64,000 bases of DNA from an uncultured Lachnospiraceae bacterium (GTDB taxonomy: Bacteria; Bacillota; Clostridia; Lachnospirales; Lachnospiraceae), in NCBI GenBank assembly GCA_902799015.1, contig CADBZI010000002.1, forward strand, positions 17,213 through 81,212, written 5' to 3'. Shown here piece by piece: positions 34,714-42,197 of the stretch (the stretch's first letter is position 1; each line of letters starts with the position of its first letter). The notes beneath the pieces are model-generated. The model did not search any database. It worked only from the letters and a program-made list of their open reading frames with translations, and had not been told where the DNA came from. The position numbers were made by a program, and so were the translations under genes.

Positions 34714-36231
34714 ATGGATACAAATGGAAAAAGATCCCGGAAATACCTGTTCCGCGTGATCGGTGTCGGAATTCTTCTGGCAACGATTCTCGGCGTCAAT
34801 TATATTGCTTCGCTGTGCTTCGGCCAGGTTCGCGTTGCGGATTACTACAAATATGATCTGAACCGTCTTCAGCAGGAGAACACAGCTGTAGATCTGGTCA
34901 TTGTGGGTGCCTCCCATGTTTATTCAGGGTGCAACCCGGATGTGATCTCTGAAGAGATGGGGATCGGTGAGGTGATCGACTGTTCTTTCGCGGTGGGATA
35001 CGCCGATGGCGAGTACTATATGCTGAAGGATACGCTGAACCGGTTCACCCCGAAGTATGTCGTGATTGATCTGCCATGGCACAGATTCCAGGAGAACCGT
35101 GATCCGGCCGCAAAGCTGGGAAAGTATCTGAGCACGGACCGGATGGAATGGCGGGGCAGGCTGGACTATGCGCTTCATTGCTTTGACTTTGTGGACTGGG
35201 TCAACCTGCTGTGCCCGATGTATCGGTATGGGGATTCTGTCTGGGGATTCGGCCAGCTGAAACGGAATTATACATCCCGCAAGGCGGTGGAAGCAGGACA
35301 TTGGGCAGAAGAATCAAAGCGTGCCTACCGGAAGAACGGATATCTCTGGAGTGCGAGAAGCTGTCCGCAGGGAAGCATTCCGGTGCAGGAAAGCAGTTAT
35401 TCCCAGGATCGCTTCAGCGAATACAATGTTCGGTATGTGCGGAAGATGTGCAAGCTGTGTCAGGAGAAGGGGATTCCCGTTGTTCTGGTAACGATCCCTA
35501 CAACCCTGGAAGATATTTACGGTACCGAGAACTATCAGGCATCTCCGGATTACATGGAATCCTTTGCCGAAGAACTCGGGTGTCCTTACCTGAACTTCAA
35601 CCTGCTCAGAGACCGGGAGGAGATCTTTCCGGATCCGATGTTCAAGGACCGGCTTCATCTGAGCGGGGAAGGCTCGGTGATCTTCTCAAGGATTTTCGCC
35701 GGAGCTGTTCAGATGGCGCTGAACGGCGAGAATACAGACGACCTGTTCTACAAGAATGTTGAGGAGCTGCAGAAGGATGTCCACCGGATCGTCGCGAGCA
35801 ACGGGCGTGCGGTTCCGGATGGAAACGGAACGCTCACTGTGGAGGCGAAGAGCCTGCAGAATGAGGATGTCACGCCTGAGTATCGGCTGGTGCTGATCGA
35901 TGCAAAAGAGGCAGCCGCGGGAGCAGCCCCGGCAGGCTCGGACGAAGAAGGCAGCGATGCGGCTGATGGCGCCGGAGCGGAAGATGCCGGCGTGGAAGGA
36001 GCAGTTGGCAGCGCTGCGGAAGATGACAGCAGTGCAGCAGATGCGGCACCGGAATCTCAGGATGGCCAGGAGATCCGGCCGTGGCAGGAGGAGACGACTT
36101 TCACGGTCAGCGAATCCGAGATTCCCAAAGGATACGTTCTGCGGCTCGAGGTCCGGCAGAAGGGACAGACAGAAGCAGAAGCCTACACGAATGGACTGAC
36201 GGAAGAGTTTCAGATTTCCAAGGACATGTGA
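34714..36231 (+). CDS. DltD-like membrane-anchored SGNH protein, copy B
   Basis: A 505-residue paralog of the preceding gene with the same order: membrane helix (~12-34), IVGASHVYSGCNPDVI with Ser67, and KDRLHLSGEG with the triad Asp and His. The acidic linker is much longer (about residues 392-448, Ala/Gly/Glu/Asp only) before the conserved IRPWQEETTFTVSESE module. The RBS is weak, which may lower its level or indicate coupling. Two adjacent DltD-like proteins behind one MBOAT are unusual and may give two acceptors or two sites of action. Confidence 0.82.
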   Translation: MDTNGKRSRKYLFRVIGVGILLATILGVNYIASLCFGQVRVADYYKYDLNRLQQENTAVDLVIVGASHVYSGCNPDVISEEMGIGEVIDCSFAVGYADGEYYMLKDTLNRFTPKYVVIDLPWHRFQENRDPAAKLGKYLSTDRMEWRGRLDYALHCFDFVDWVNLLCPMYRYGDSVWGFGQLKRNYTSRKAVEAGHWAEESKRAYRKNGYLWSARSCPQGSIPVQESSYSQDRFSEYNVRYVRKMCKLCQEKGIPVVLVTIPTTLEDIYGTENYQASPDYMESFAEELGCPYLNFNLLRDREEIFPDPMFKDRLHLSGEGSVIFSRIFAGAVQMALNGENTDDLFYKNVEELQKDVHRIVASNGRAVPDGNGTLTVEAKSLQNEDVTPEYRLVLIDAKEAAAGAAPAGSDEEGSDAADGAGAEDAGVEGAVGSAAEDDSSAADAAPESQDGQEIRPWQEETTFTVSESEIPKGYVLRLEVRQKGQTEAEAYTNGLTEEFQISKDM

Positions 36232-36257
36232 TCTTTTATTTAGACAGTAAGGTGTGA

Positions 36258-37838
36258 ATGATGGATGAAGTAAAGTATCAGGCGCGTTCTCTCGCGGAGG
36301 CGGTTTACCGCTATTCGGTTCTGATACCGGAGAGGAACGCGATCGTTGACAAGCAGGGTCCGCATACCTTTGCGCAGCTGTGGGAGGAGATCGCGCAGTG
36401 CGCGGAGGTGCTGAAGGAACTGGGGGTGAAAAAGGGCGACAGGGTTGTGATGGAGTGCTCTCAGGACGCTCTGTTCCTGTCCGTGAATCTGTCCTGCCAG
36501 CTGCTGGAGGCGATCTTTGTGGGCGTTGAGCGGAGAGTTGCCCGCGGCCGCCTGGAGGATATCGTCCGCCAGACGGAGCCGGCGCTTTTGCTGACAGCGA
36601 AGGCAGTGGAGCAGCCGGAAGACGCAAAGGAAGCATTCTACCGCAGGAATCTGACGGTCAAGGAATTCGCGCAGCTTCTTAAGAAGCAGCGGGAGAATCA
36701 AGTATCCGGACAGTCTGAAATGGCTGGTTCCGGCCTCCCGGAACCGTGTCTTCAGTCCGCAGTCAAGGCAGTGGAGCACCTTGACCGGGAAACGGTCTCC
36801 GAGATTCTCTTCTCAACCGGGACGACCGGCAAGACGAAGGGCGCTATCCTCACCAACCGGGCCAATGTCGCGAACGCGCAGAATATCATCGACGGTGTCT
36901 GCATGGAGCAGGACGCGGTGGAGCTGGTTCCGCTTCCGATCAATCATGCGCACGGACTGAGAACCTCTTATGCACATCTTCTGAACGGCAGCTGCGTGCT
37001 GATCGTGAACGGGATTACATTTCCGCGTGTCGTCTTTGACACGATGGCGAAGTATGGAGCAAACGCAATTGATCTGTCGCCGAGTGCGGCGCAGATGCTG
37101 ATGAATACCTCCGCAGACAGGCTGAAGGAAATCTCCCACACCATCCGATATGTGGAGGTGGGGGCGGCATTTCTGCCTGAGTCTACCAAGCAGCAGCTGA
37201 AAGAATGCTTCCCGACATCAAGGCTGTATAACTGCTATGGCTCTTCCGAGTCCGGCAGAACATGCAACCTGGAATTCAGTACGGACCAGGATATGCCCGG
37301 CTGTATCGGCCTGCCGGTGCCGAACGCAGCCTTTGCCGTGATCGGGAAGGACGGGAAGCCGATTCAGTCAGACGCGGAGCATACGGGACTTCTCGCTTCT
37401 GCGGGTCCCATGAACATGTCGGGCTACTGGAGAGAGCCTGAGCTGAGCGCGCAGACATTGAAGGACGGCTATGTCCTGACAGCGGATCTTTCTTACATCG
37501 ATGAGAATGGATATATCTATGTGCTTGGAAGACAGGACGACGTGATCGTCTACAAGGGCATCAAGATCTCTCCGGAGGAGATAGAAGAGGTGGCTGCCGG
37601 GTGTGAGATGGTTGCCGACTGCGCATGTATTCCGGAAGAGGATGAGATGGCCGGACAGGTGCCGAAACTCTTTGTTGTCCCGAAGGATCCGGAAGCTTAT
37701 AATGAGGCGGAGCTGTTCGCCTACCTGAAGGAGCACATCGATGACAACCGGATGCCGCGGACCATCGAGCGGATCGGGGAGATTCCAAGGACCTACAACG
37801 GGAAGATCCTTCGGAAAAAGCTGGCGGCAAGGACATAA
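36258..37838 (+). CDS. Adenylate-forming acyl ligase (ANL superfamily) of the acylation cluster
   Basis: A 526-residue ligase; the start could be ATG 36258 or 36261, with AAGGTG just upstream. The AMP-binding P-loop is STGTTGKTKG at 186-195, YGSSES at 327-332 is the A5 motif, ADLSYIDENGY and GRQDDVIVYKG are the A7 and A8 motifs, and NGKILRKKL holds the catalytic Lys. The region PLPINHAHG (225-233) matches the PLFHxxG block of acyl-CoA ligases, where DltA has an FDxSvxD segment whose Asp holds the D-Ala amine. It should load an acyl group onto the adjacent carrier protein. Substrate unknown; probably not an amino acid. Confidence 0.87.
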   Translation: MMDEVKYQARSLAEAVYRYSVLIPERNAIVDKQGPHTFAQLWEEIAQCAEVLKELGVKKGDRVVMECSQDALFLSVNLSCQLLEAIFVGVERRVARGRLEDIVRQTEPALLLTAKAVEQPEDAKEAFYRRNLTVKEFAQLLKKQRENQVSGQSEMAGSGLPEPCLQSAVKAVEHLDRETVSEILFSTGTTGKTKGAILTNRANVANAQNIIDGVCMEQDAVELVPLPINHAHGLRTSYAHLLNGSCVLIVNGITFPRVVFDTMAKYGANAIDLSPSAAQMLMNTSADRLKEISHTIRYVEVGAAFLPESTKQQLKECFPTSRLYNCYGSSESGRTCNLEFSTDQDMPGCIGLPVPNAAFAVIGKDGKPIQSDAEHTGLLASAGPMNMSGYWREPELSAQTLKDGYVLTADLSYIDENGYIYVLGRQDDVIVYKGIKISPEEIEEVAAGCEMVADCACIPEEDEMAGQVPKLFVVPKDPEAYNEAELFAYLKEHIDDNRMPRTIERIGEIPRTYNGKILRKKLAART

Positions 37839-37906
37839 AAGGCAGAAAAGACTGATCGGTTCCGTGATTGACAATGCCGGAACACGGGGAAAGAAAGGGA
37901 AAAGAA

Positions 37907-38152
37907 ATGGGAAATGACAGTGACAGAGAGCAGTTGATAGAGATCCTGAACAGTGTTCGTCCGGATGTGGACTTTGAGGCGGAGGACGCATTGATCGACG
38001 ACGAGATCCTCTCCTCCTTTGACATCATCGCGATGGTGAGTGAGATCAATGTTCAGTACGGCATTGAGATCCGGGTAGACGATCTGCTTCCGGAGAATTT
38101 TAATTCCGTGGACGCAATCCTGGAGCTGATCGAGCGCATGGAGAACGAATAA
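37907..38152 (+). CDS. Acyl carrier protein (DltC/ACP type)
   Basis: An 81-residue acidic protein starting at ATG 37907 with AAGGGAAAAG upstream. The start at 37868 would add a basic leader without an RBS. The phosphopantetheine site lies in EILSSFDIIAMV, with Ser37 in SSF taking the place of DSL or the DSF/DSM of DltC. The helical pattern and the final NSVDAILELIERM match carrier proteins. Coming 69 bp after the ligase, it is that enzyme's likely acceptor and the cytoplasmic donor for the MBOAT. It is the last gene before a strong terminator. Confidence 0.9.
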   Translation: MGNDSDREQLIEILNSVRPDVDFEAEDALIDDEILSSFDIIAMVSEINVQYGIEIRVDDLLPENFNSVDAILELIERMENE

Positions 38153-38194
38153 GACGCGAAGAACGGACCGCGCGGGAAACAATAACAGGAAGGG

Positions 38195-38226
38195 ACCGCA
38201 GACAGCATCCTGCTGCCTGCGGTTTT
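38195..38226 (+). terminator. Rho-independent terminator closing the acylation cluster
   Basis: ACCGCAG and CTGCGGT (38195-38201, 38217-38223) enclose an inner stem CAGCA/TGCTG, and the hairpin runs straight into TTTT. It separates the carrier-protein gene from the LysR gene, so the acylation genes form the end of one transcription unit. Confidence 0.82.
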
Positions 38227-38248
38227 GCATGTGTGCTTTCTGCTCATG

Positions 38249-38277
38249 TTGACACGCGTGCAGACGGGTGTTAGAAT
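38249..38277 (+). promoter_or_regulatory. Strong sigma-A promoter for the LysR regulator and transporter
   Basis: A perfect -35 TTGACA (38249-38254), 17-bp spacer and -10 TAGAAT (38272-38277). It lies between the terminator and the LysR start at 38341, and probably drives the regulator together with the importer genes behind it. Confidence 0.82.
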
Positions 38278-38340
38278 GCGGAAGATAAAACTTATAGAAA
38301 TATAAGCAATCACTAATGGTTGGCACAGATTGGACTTTCT

Positions 38341-39342
38341 ATGACAGATGAAAGTATCAATTGCATAAGAACCGTATTGCAGGAAAAAAGCTTTTCCAGG
38401 GCAGCGAAGAAGCTGTCGGTTTCACAGCCTGCGATTTCCCTCCAGATCAAGAAGGTGGAGAAGGAGCTGGACATTACGATCTTTGACCGGAAGTCTCATC
38501 CTCTGAGCCTGACCCAGGAAGGGGAGACACTGCTGGAATACCTGAACCAGAGAGACCTTCTGGAAAAGGATTTCCGCGAGCGGCTTCGTTCTCTGAGCAG
38601 CCTGGAGCGGGGAACCCTGCGGATCGGCGGAACCAGCGCATTTAACCTGGCGTTTGTGCCGGATATGGTATCGAGGTTTTCCGAGCTTTACCCGGGCGTG
38701 GATATCAAGGTGATGGATGGCACGATCGCGCAGCTTCGCAGAGAGCTCCTTGACGGGAATCTGGATCTGTCGATCCTGTCTCCGACGCAGATGCGGAGTG
38801 GTCTTCATCTTGAGCCGCTGAAGGAGACAAAGATCTACTACTGTCTGCCGCCGCACATCAAGCTGTCACCGGAGCTTGCCGGGCTGGAGATTCCCTTTGA
38901 CCGGATCGACGCGCCGGGTGAGGACCCGGAGGCAACCCTGCCGATGTTCCGGGATCTTGCACAAGCCAATGGATGGGATCCGGTAAGAGGCCTTCCGGTG
39001 ATCCGGCTCTCGCCGGAGCGGAATCTGGGCCAGATGCTGGATGCGCTGCTGGACCGGGATCAGGTGGAGGAACGGATTCCTGTCATGGTAGACCAGGCGC
39101 TGACCGCCTACATCATGACGCTGAAGGGAGTCGGAACCTGCCTGATGAGCGGTCTTGATATCCGAAGCTTCCCGGTGAAAGAGCATCCGCACTGCTTCAT
39201 GCTGAGCAATCTGATCTGCCGGCGCATGATGTACCTGGCGTGGAAAGAAGGAGCAGTGCTTTCTCCGGCAGCAAAGGCTTATGTCAATCTGCTTAGAGAG
39301 AGTCTGCGGGAGGAAATGCACCGGGCAAAGAATCCCGGTTGA
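38341..39342 (+). CDS. LysR-family transcriptional regulator
   Basis: A 333-residue protein from ATG 38341; a TTG at 38320 could add seven residues, and neither start has a strong RBS. The N-terminal winged helix has SFSRAAKKLSVSQPAISLQIKKVEKEL, the signature of LysR DNA-binding domains, followed by a periplasmic-binding-type effector domain (~90-300) starting GTLRIGGTSAFN. It is 38 bp before the importer permease on the same strand, which is unusual because LysR genes often point away from their targets. It probably senses the imported compound. Confidence 0.88.
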   Translation: MTDESINCIRTVLQEKSFSRAAKKLSVSQPAISLQIKKVEKELDITIFDRKSHPLSLTQEGETLLEYLNQRDLLEKDFRERLRSLSSLERGTLRIGGTSAFNLAFVPDMVSRFSELYPGVDIKVMDGTIAQLRRELLDGNLDLSILSPTQMRSGLHLEPLKETKIYYCLPPHIKLSPELAGLEIPFDRIDAPGEDPEATLPMFRDLAQANGWDPVRGLPVIRLSPERNLGQMLDALLDRDQVEERIPVMVDQALTAYIMTLKGVGTCLMSGLDIRSFPVKEHPHCFMLSNLICRRMMYLAWKEGAVLSPAAKAYVNLLRESLREEMHRAKNPG

Positions 39343-39380
39343 GAGAATTGCGGAAGGAAAGAAAAGGAAGGTTTCCGGAA

Positions 39381-40193
39381 ATGGAATTAGAAGACAAAAA
39401 GGAGCGGCGGCGCGCCCTGATCACAAAGATTGTTTTCATTGTGGCAGTGCTGGCGCTGTGGGAGATTCTTGCGAAGGCGCATATCTTCGGAAAACGGTCG
39501 GAGCTGGTGTTCCCGCCGCTGGAGACGATCGGCGCCGCGTTCATTAAAAATTTCGACACCGGTTACGCGGGAACGAGTCTCTGGGTTTATATCCTGAACT
39601 CGATGCTGCTGCTGGTTGAGGGACTTGCCATCGGAATCGTGATTGCATTTCTCTTCTCCGGACTGAGCATGATCAGCAAGACCGTCGATACCATCTTTAA
39701 CCTGTGCGTATCGATCTTTGATCTGCTTCCCGGCGTGGCATTGCTGCCGGTCGTGATCGTGATCTTCGGCGTGAAGCCGGGCGTCATCGTGTTCCTGGTG
39801 GTACACGCGGTCCTCTGGCCGATGGCCAGAAATGTGCTGGATGGCTTCAAAGCGGTCCCGGAGATCTATGTGGAAGGCGGACGGAACCTTGGCATGAGCA
39901 GTACGCAGATGCTGACGGGCATCTATGTTCCTGCTTCCGCGACCTATATCATCTCCGGACTGAAGGTCGGCTGGGCGAGAGCGTGGAGAGGCCTGCTGAG
40001 CGCGGAGATGATCTTCGGCATCGCGTCCAGCCCGGGAATCGGCATGTACATCAATCAGATGCGTACGAACCTGAATAACGCGGAAATGTACGCAACGCTG
40101 ATCGTAATTATCATCATCGGCCTGGTGGTGCAGTATGGTATTCTGGAACCCATCGAGCGCGCAACCGTGAAGAAATGGGGGATGACGAAATGA
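39381..40193 (+). CDS. ABC importer permease, SsuC/TauC type
   Basis: A 270-residue protein starting at ATG 39381 with AAGGAAGG upstream. It has six membrane segments and the BPD_transp_1 coupling motif in EGGRNLGMSSTQMLTGIYVPAS (EAA-type loop). The family imports nitrate, sulfonate, taurine, thiamine-precursor and similar compounds. The ATPase gene overlaps its stop by 4 bp. The substrate is not readable. Confidence 0.9.
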   Translation: MELEDKKERRRALITKIVFIVAVLALWEILAKAHIFGKRSELVFPPLETIGAAFIKNFDTGYAGTSLWVYILNSMLLLVEGLAIGIVIAFLFSGLSMISKTVDTIFNLCVSIFDLLPGVALLPVVIVIFGVKPGVIVFLVVHAVLWPMARNVLDGFKAVPEIYVEGGRNLGMSSTQMLTGIYVPASATYIISGLKVGWARAWRGLLSAEMIFGIASSPGIGMYINQMRTNLNNAEMYATLIVIIIIGLVVQYGILEPIERATVKKWGMTK

Positions 40194-40948
40194 GTGAAAC
40201 CGTACTGGAGGTCAGGAATCTGTCGAAGTCCTTTTTGAATTCCGGCGGAAAAGATACGAATGATGTCCTCAATGATCTGAGCCTGTCGGTCGAGAGAAAG
40301 GAATTCCTGTGCATTCTGGGTCCTTCCGGCTGCGGAAAGACAACCCTGCTGCGGTGCGTGGCGGGATTCGAGACCTATACGGGGGAGATCCTGACAGAGG
40401 GCAGAGTGAACCATGGACCGGGTACAGACCGGATTATGGTATTTCAGGATTTCAACCAGCTGTTCCCGTGGAAAAGCGTGGAGAAAAACATTCAGTACGC
40501 GCTGAAGATGCAGGGAATCAAGGACAAGGCGCTTCTGAAGAAGAAGTCGGACGAGGCGCTTCACAAGGTTAAGCTGGATGGCTATCAGAACTACTATCCG
40601 TATCAGCTGAGCGGCGGCATGAAGCAAAGAGTCGCCATCGCGAAAGCATTTGCCCTGAAACCGGGCATTATCCTGATGGACGAGCCCTTCGCGGCGCTGG
40701 ATGCCATGACGAGAAACCGTCTGCAGAAGAAGCTGCTTGAGCTTCATGATGAGGAGGGCTGCACGATTCTTTTCATCACGCACAACATTCTGGAAGCGAT
40801 CTCGCTTGGAACACGGGTCATTGTACTGCAGAACGGCGGAAAGATCGTGGTGGATGAGAAGAATCCGATCCCGCGTCCGGTCACGCCGGACTCTCCGGGA
40901 TACGGTGCGTTCTGGACGAAGCTGCACGATGCGCTGTATGTGGAGTGA
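40190..40948 (+). CDS. ABC importer ATPase, SsuB/TauB type
   Basis: A 252-residue ATPase from ATG 40190. Walker A is GPSGCGKTT, the Q-loop is MVFQDFNQLFPW, the signature is LSGGMKQR and Walker B is IILMDEPFAALD, followed by the H-loop ITHNILEA. The VFQDxxLxPW-like Q-loop is typical of nitrate/sulfonate-type transporters. It is coupled to the permease gene. No regulatory domain is attached. Confidence 0.92.
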   Translation: MSETVLEVRNLSKSFLNSGGKDTNDVLNDLSLSVERKEFLCILGPSGCGKTTLLRCVAGFETYTGEILTEGRVNHGPGTDRIMVFQDFNQLFPWKSVEKNIQYALKMQGIKDKALLKKKSDEALHKVKLDGYQNYYPYQLSGGMKQRVAIAKAFALKPGIILMDEPFAALDAMTRNRLQKKLLELHDEEGCTILFITHNILEAISLGTRVIVLQNGGKIVVDEKNPIPRPVTPDSPGYGAFWTKLHDALYVE

Positions 40949-41102
40949 GGCAGGAAAGCAGGTATAGCGCAGCCAGGAACAGACAGACGCGCAGAATTAC
41001 GGAATCAGCCTGAGACCGGCTCCGGACACCCGGCCGACAGGATTGATCATATAAAAAATGGCAGATTGCCAGGATATCAGTGATTCAGAAAGGGGATTAG
41101 AC

Positions 41103-42077
41103 ATGAAGAAATCAATTAAGATGCTGACTTCTGCTGCCCTTGCTGCGGCGATGACCGCGACAATGGCTGTCAGTGCATTCGCCGACGGAGCGGAACTGAA
41201 TATTACGTATCAGTACGGACTGGCTTATACACCGGCTGTGATCGCCATGGATCAGGGTCTGATCGAGGCTGCCTACAAGGAAGCGACCGGGGAAGACCTG
41301 ACTGTCAACTGGACGCAGATGAACAATGGTTCCGACATCAACACTGCCTTTGCGGCCGGTGAGATCGATGCAGGCTTCCTGGCACTCGGTCCGATCGTTT
41401 CAGGTGTTTCGAAGGGAATCGGCTACAAGATCTTCTCCAACAGCTCAGGACAGCCGCACGCGCTGATGACCAATGATCCGGATGTCAAGGAACTCAAGGA
41501 CCTGATCGGTACGGATAAGCAGATCGCGCTTGTCACGATTGGCTCTCTGCACCATGTCCTGCTGGCGATGGCGCTGGACGAGGCCGGCGAGGACCCGCAC
41601 GCGCTGGACGCCAACCTGATCGGCATGAAGCATCCGGACGGCATGGCTGCTCTGGAAAATGGACAGATCGCCGCGCATCTGACTTCCAGCCCGTACATCC
41701 AGATGGAGCGCAAGAACGAGGAGCTGCATGAGGTCGGAGATATGTCCGCTGTCTGGTCTGCGGAGAATTCTTATATCGTCGGCGTTGCTTCCGAGGAGCT
41801 GCACGACGAGAAACCGGAGATCTATCAGGCACTGTGCGACGGCATCAAGGCTGCGATGGATTACATCAACGAGAATCCGGAAGAGACGGCAGAGTTCACA
41901 GCTGAGCTGGACGGCAATACCGTCGAGGATGAGCTGGAGTATCTGAAGGACGGCAACTATCATCCGGAAGTGAAGGGCATCGGCCGCTTCGCGAAGTTCA
42001 TGGAGGAAGCGGAATTCCTCGATGGCGAGGCTCCGGCGTTTGAGGATATGGTATTTGACAACGTCGTCGGAGATTGA
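41103..42077 (+). CDS. ABC importer substrate-binding protein, NMT1/SsuA-like, without lipobox
   Basis: A 324-residue secreted protein from ATG 41103, with GAAAGGGG upstream. The signal peptide ends SAFADG and has no Cys, so it is not a standard lipoprotein, although Gram-positive binding proteins usually are. The mature part begins with ITYQYGLAYTPAVIAMDQGLI, as in NMT1/SsuA-type proteins, and a TAFAAGEIDAGFLALGP block follows. It belongs with the permease and ATPase just upstream. How it stays at the cell without a lipid anchor is unclear. Substrate unknown. Confidence 0.87.
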   Translation: MKKSIKMLTSAALAAAMTATMAVSAFADGAELNITYQYGLAYTPAVIAMDQGLIEAAYKEATGEDLTVNWTQMNNGSDINTAFAAGEIDAGFLALGPIVSGVSKGIGYKIFSNSSGQPHALMTNDPDVKELKDLIGTDKQIALVTIGSLHHVLLAMALDEAGEDPHALDANLIGMKHPDGMAALENGQIAAHLTSSPYIQMERKNEELHEVGDMSAVWSAENSYIVGVASEELHDEKPEIYQALCDGIKAAMDYINENPEETAEFTAELDGNTVEDELEYLKDGNYHPEVKGIGRFAKFMEEAEFLDGEAPAFEDMVFDNVVGD

Positions 42078-42116
42078 GAGAATAGAAACAGCTGACATCG
42101 GCGAGAATTGACAGTA

Positions 42117-42147
42117 CAGGGAATGTCGGATGATCCGGCATTCCCTG
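42117..42147 (+). terminator. 15-bp inverted repeat downstream of the importer
   Basis: CAGGGAATGTCGGAT and ATCCGGCATTCCCTG are inverted copies with one T-G wobble, separated by a single base, so a real hairpin would open a few inner pairs. No T-tract follows. It probably ends or slows transcription between the importer and the CDP-glycerol transferase gene, though a protein-binding palindrome is possible. Confidence 0.5.
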
Positions 42148-42197
42148 AGTGTGCATTAAAAGAGCGCCGAAAGACAGACAGATCTGAGAGGAGAAAT

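Noticed and set aside
42108-42136. TTGACA at 42108 as a promoter for the third CDP-glycerol transferase
   Set aside because: No -10-like sequence occurs at 16-18 bp, and the region is taken up by the 15-bp inverted repeat.
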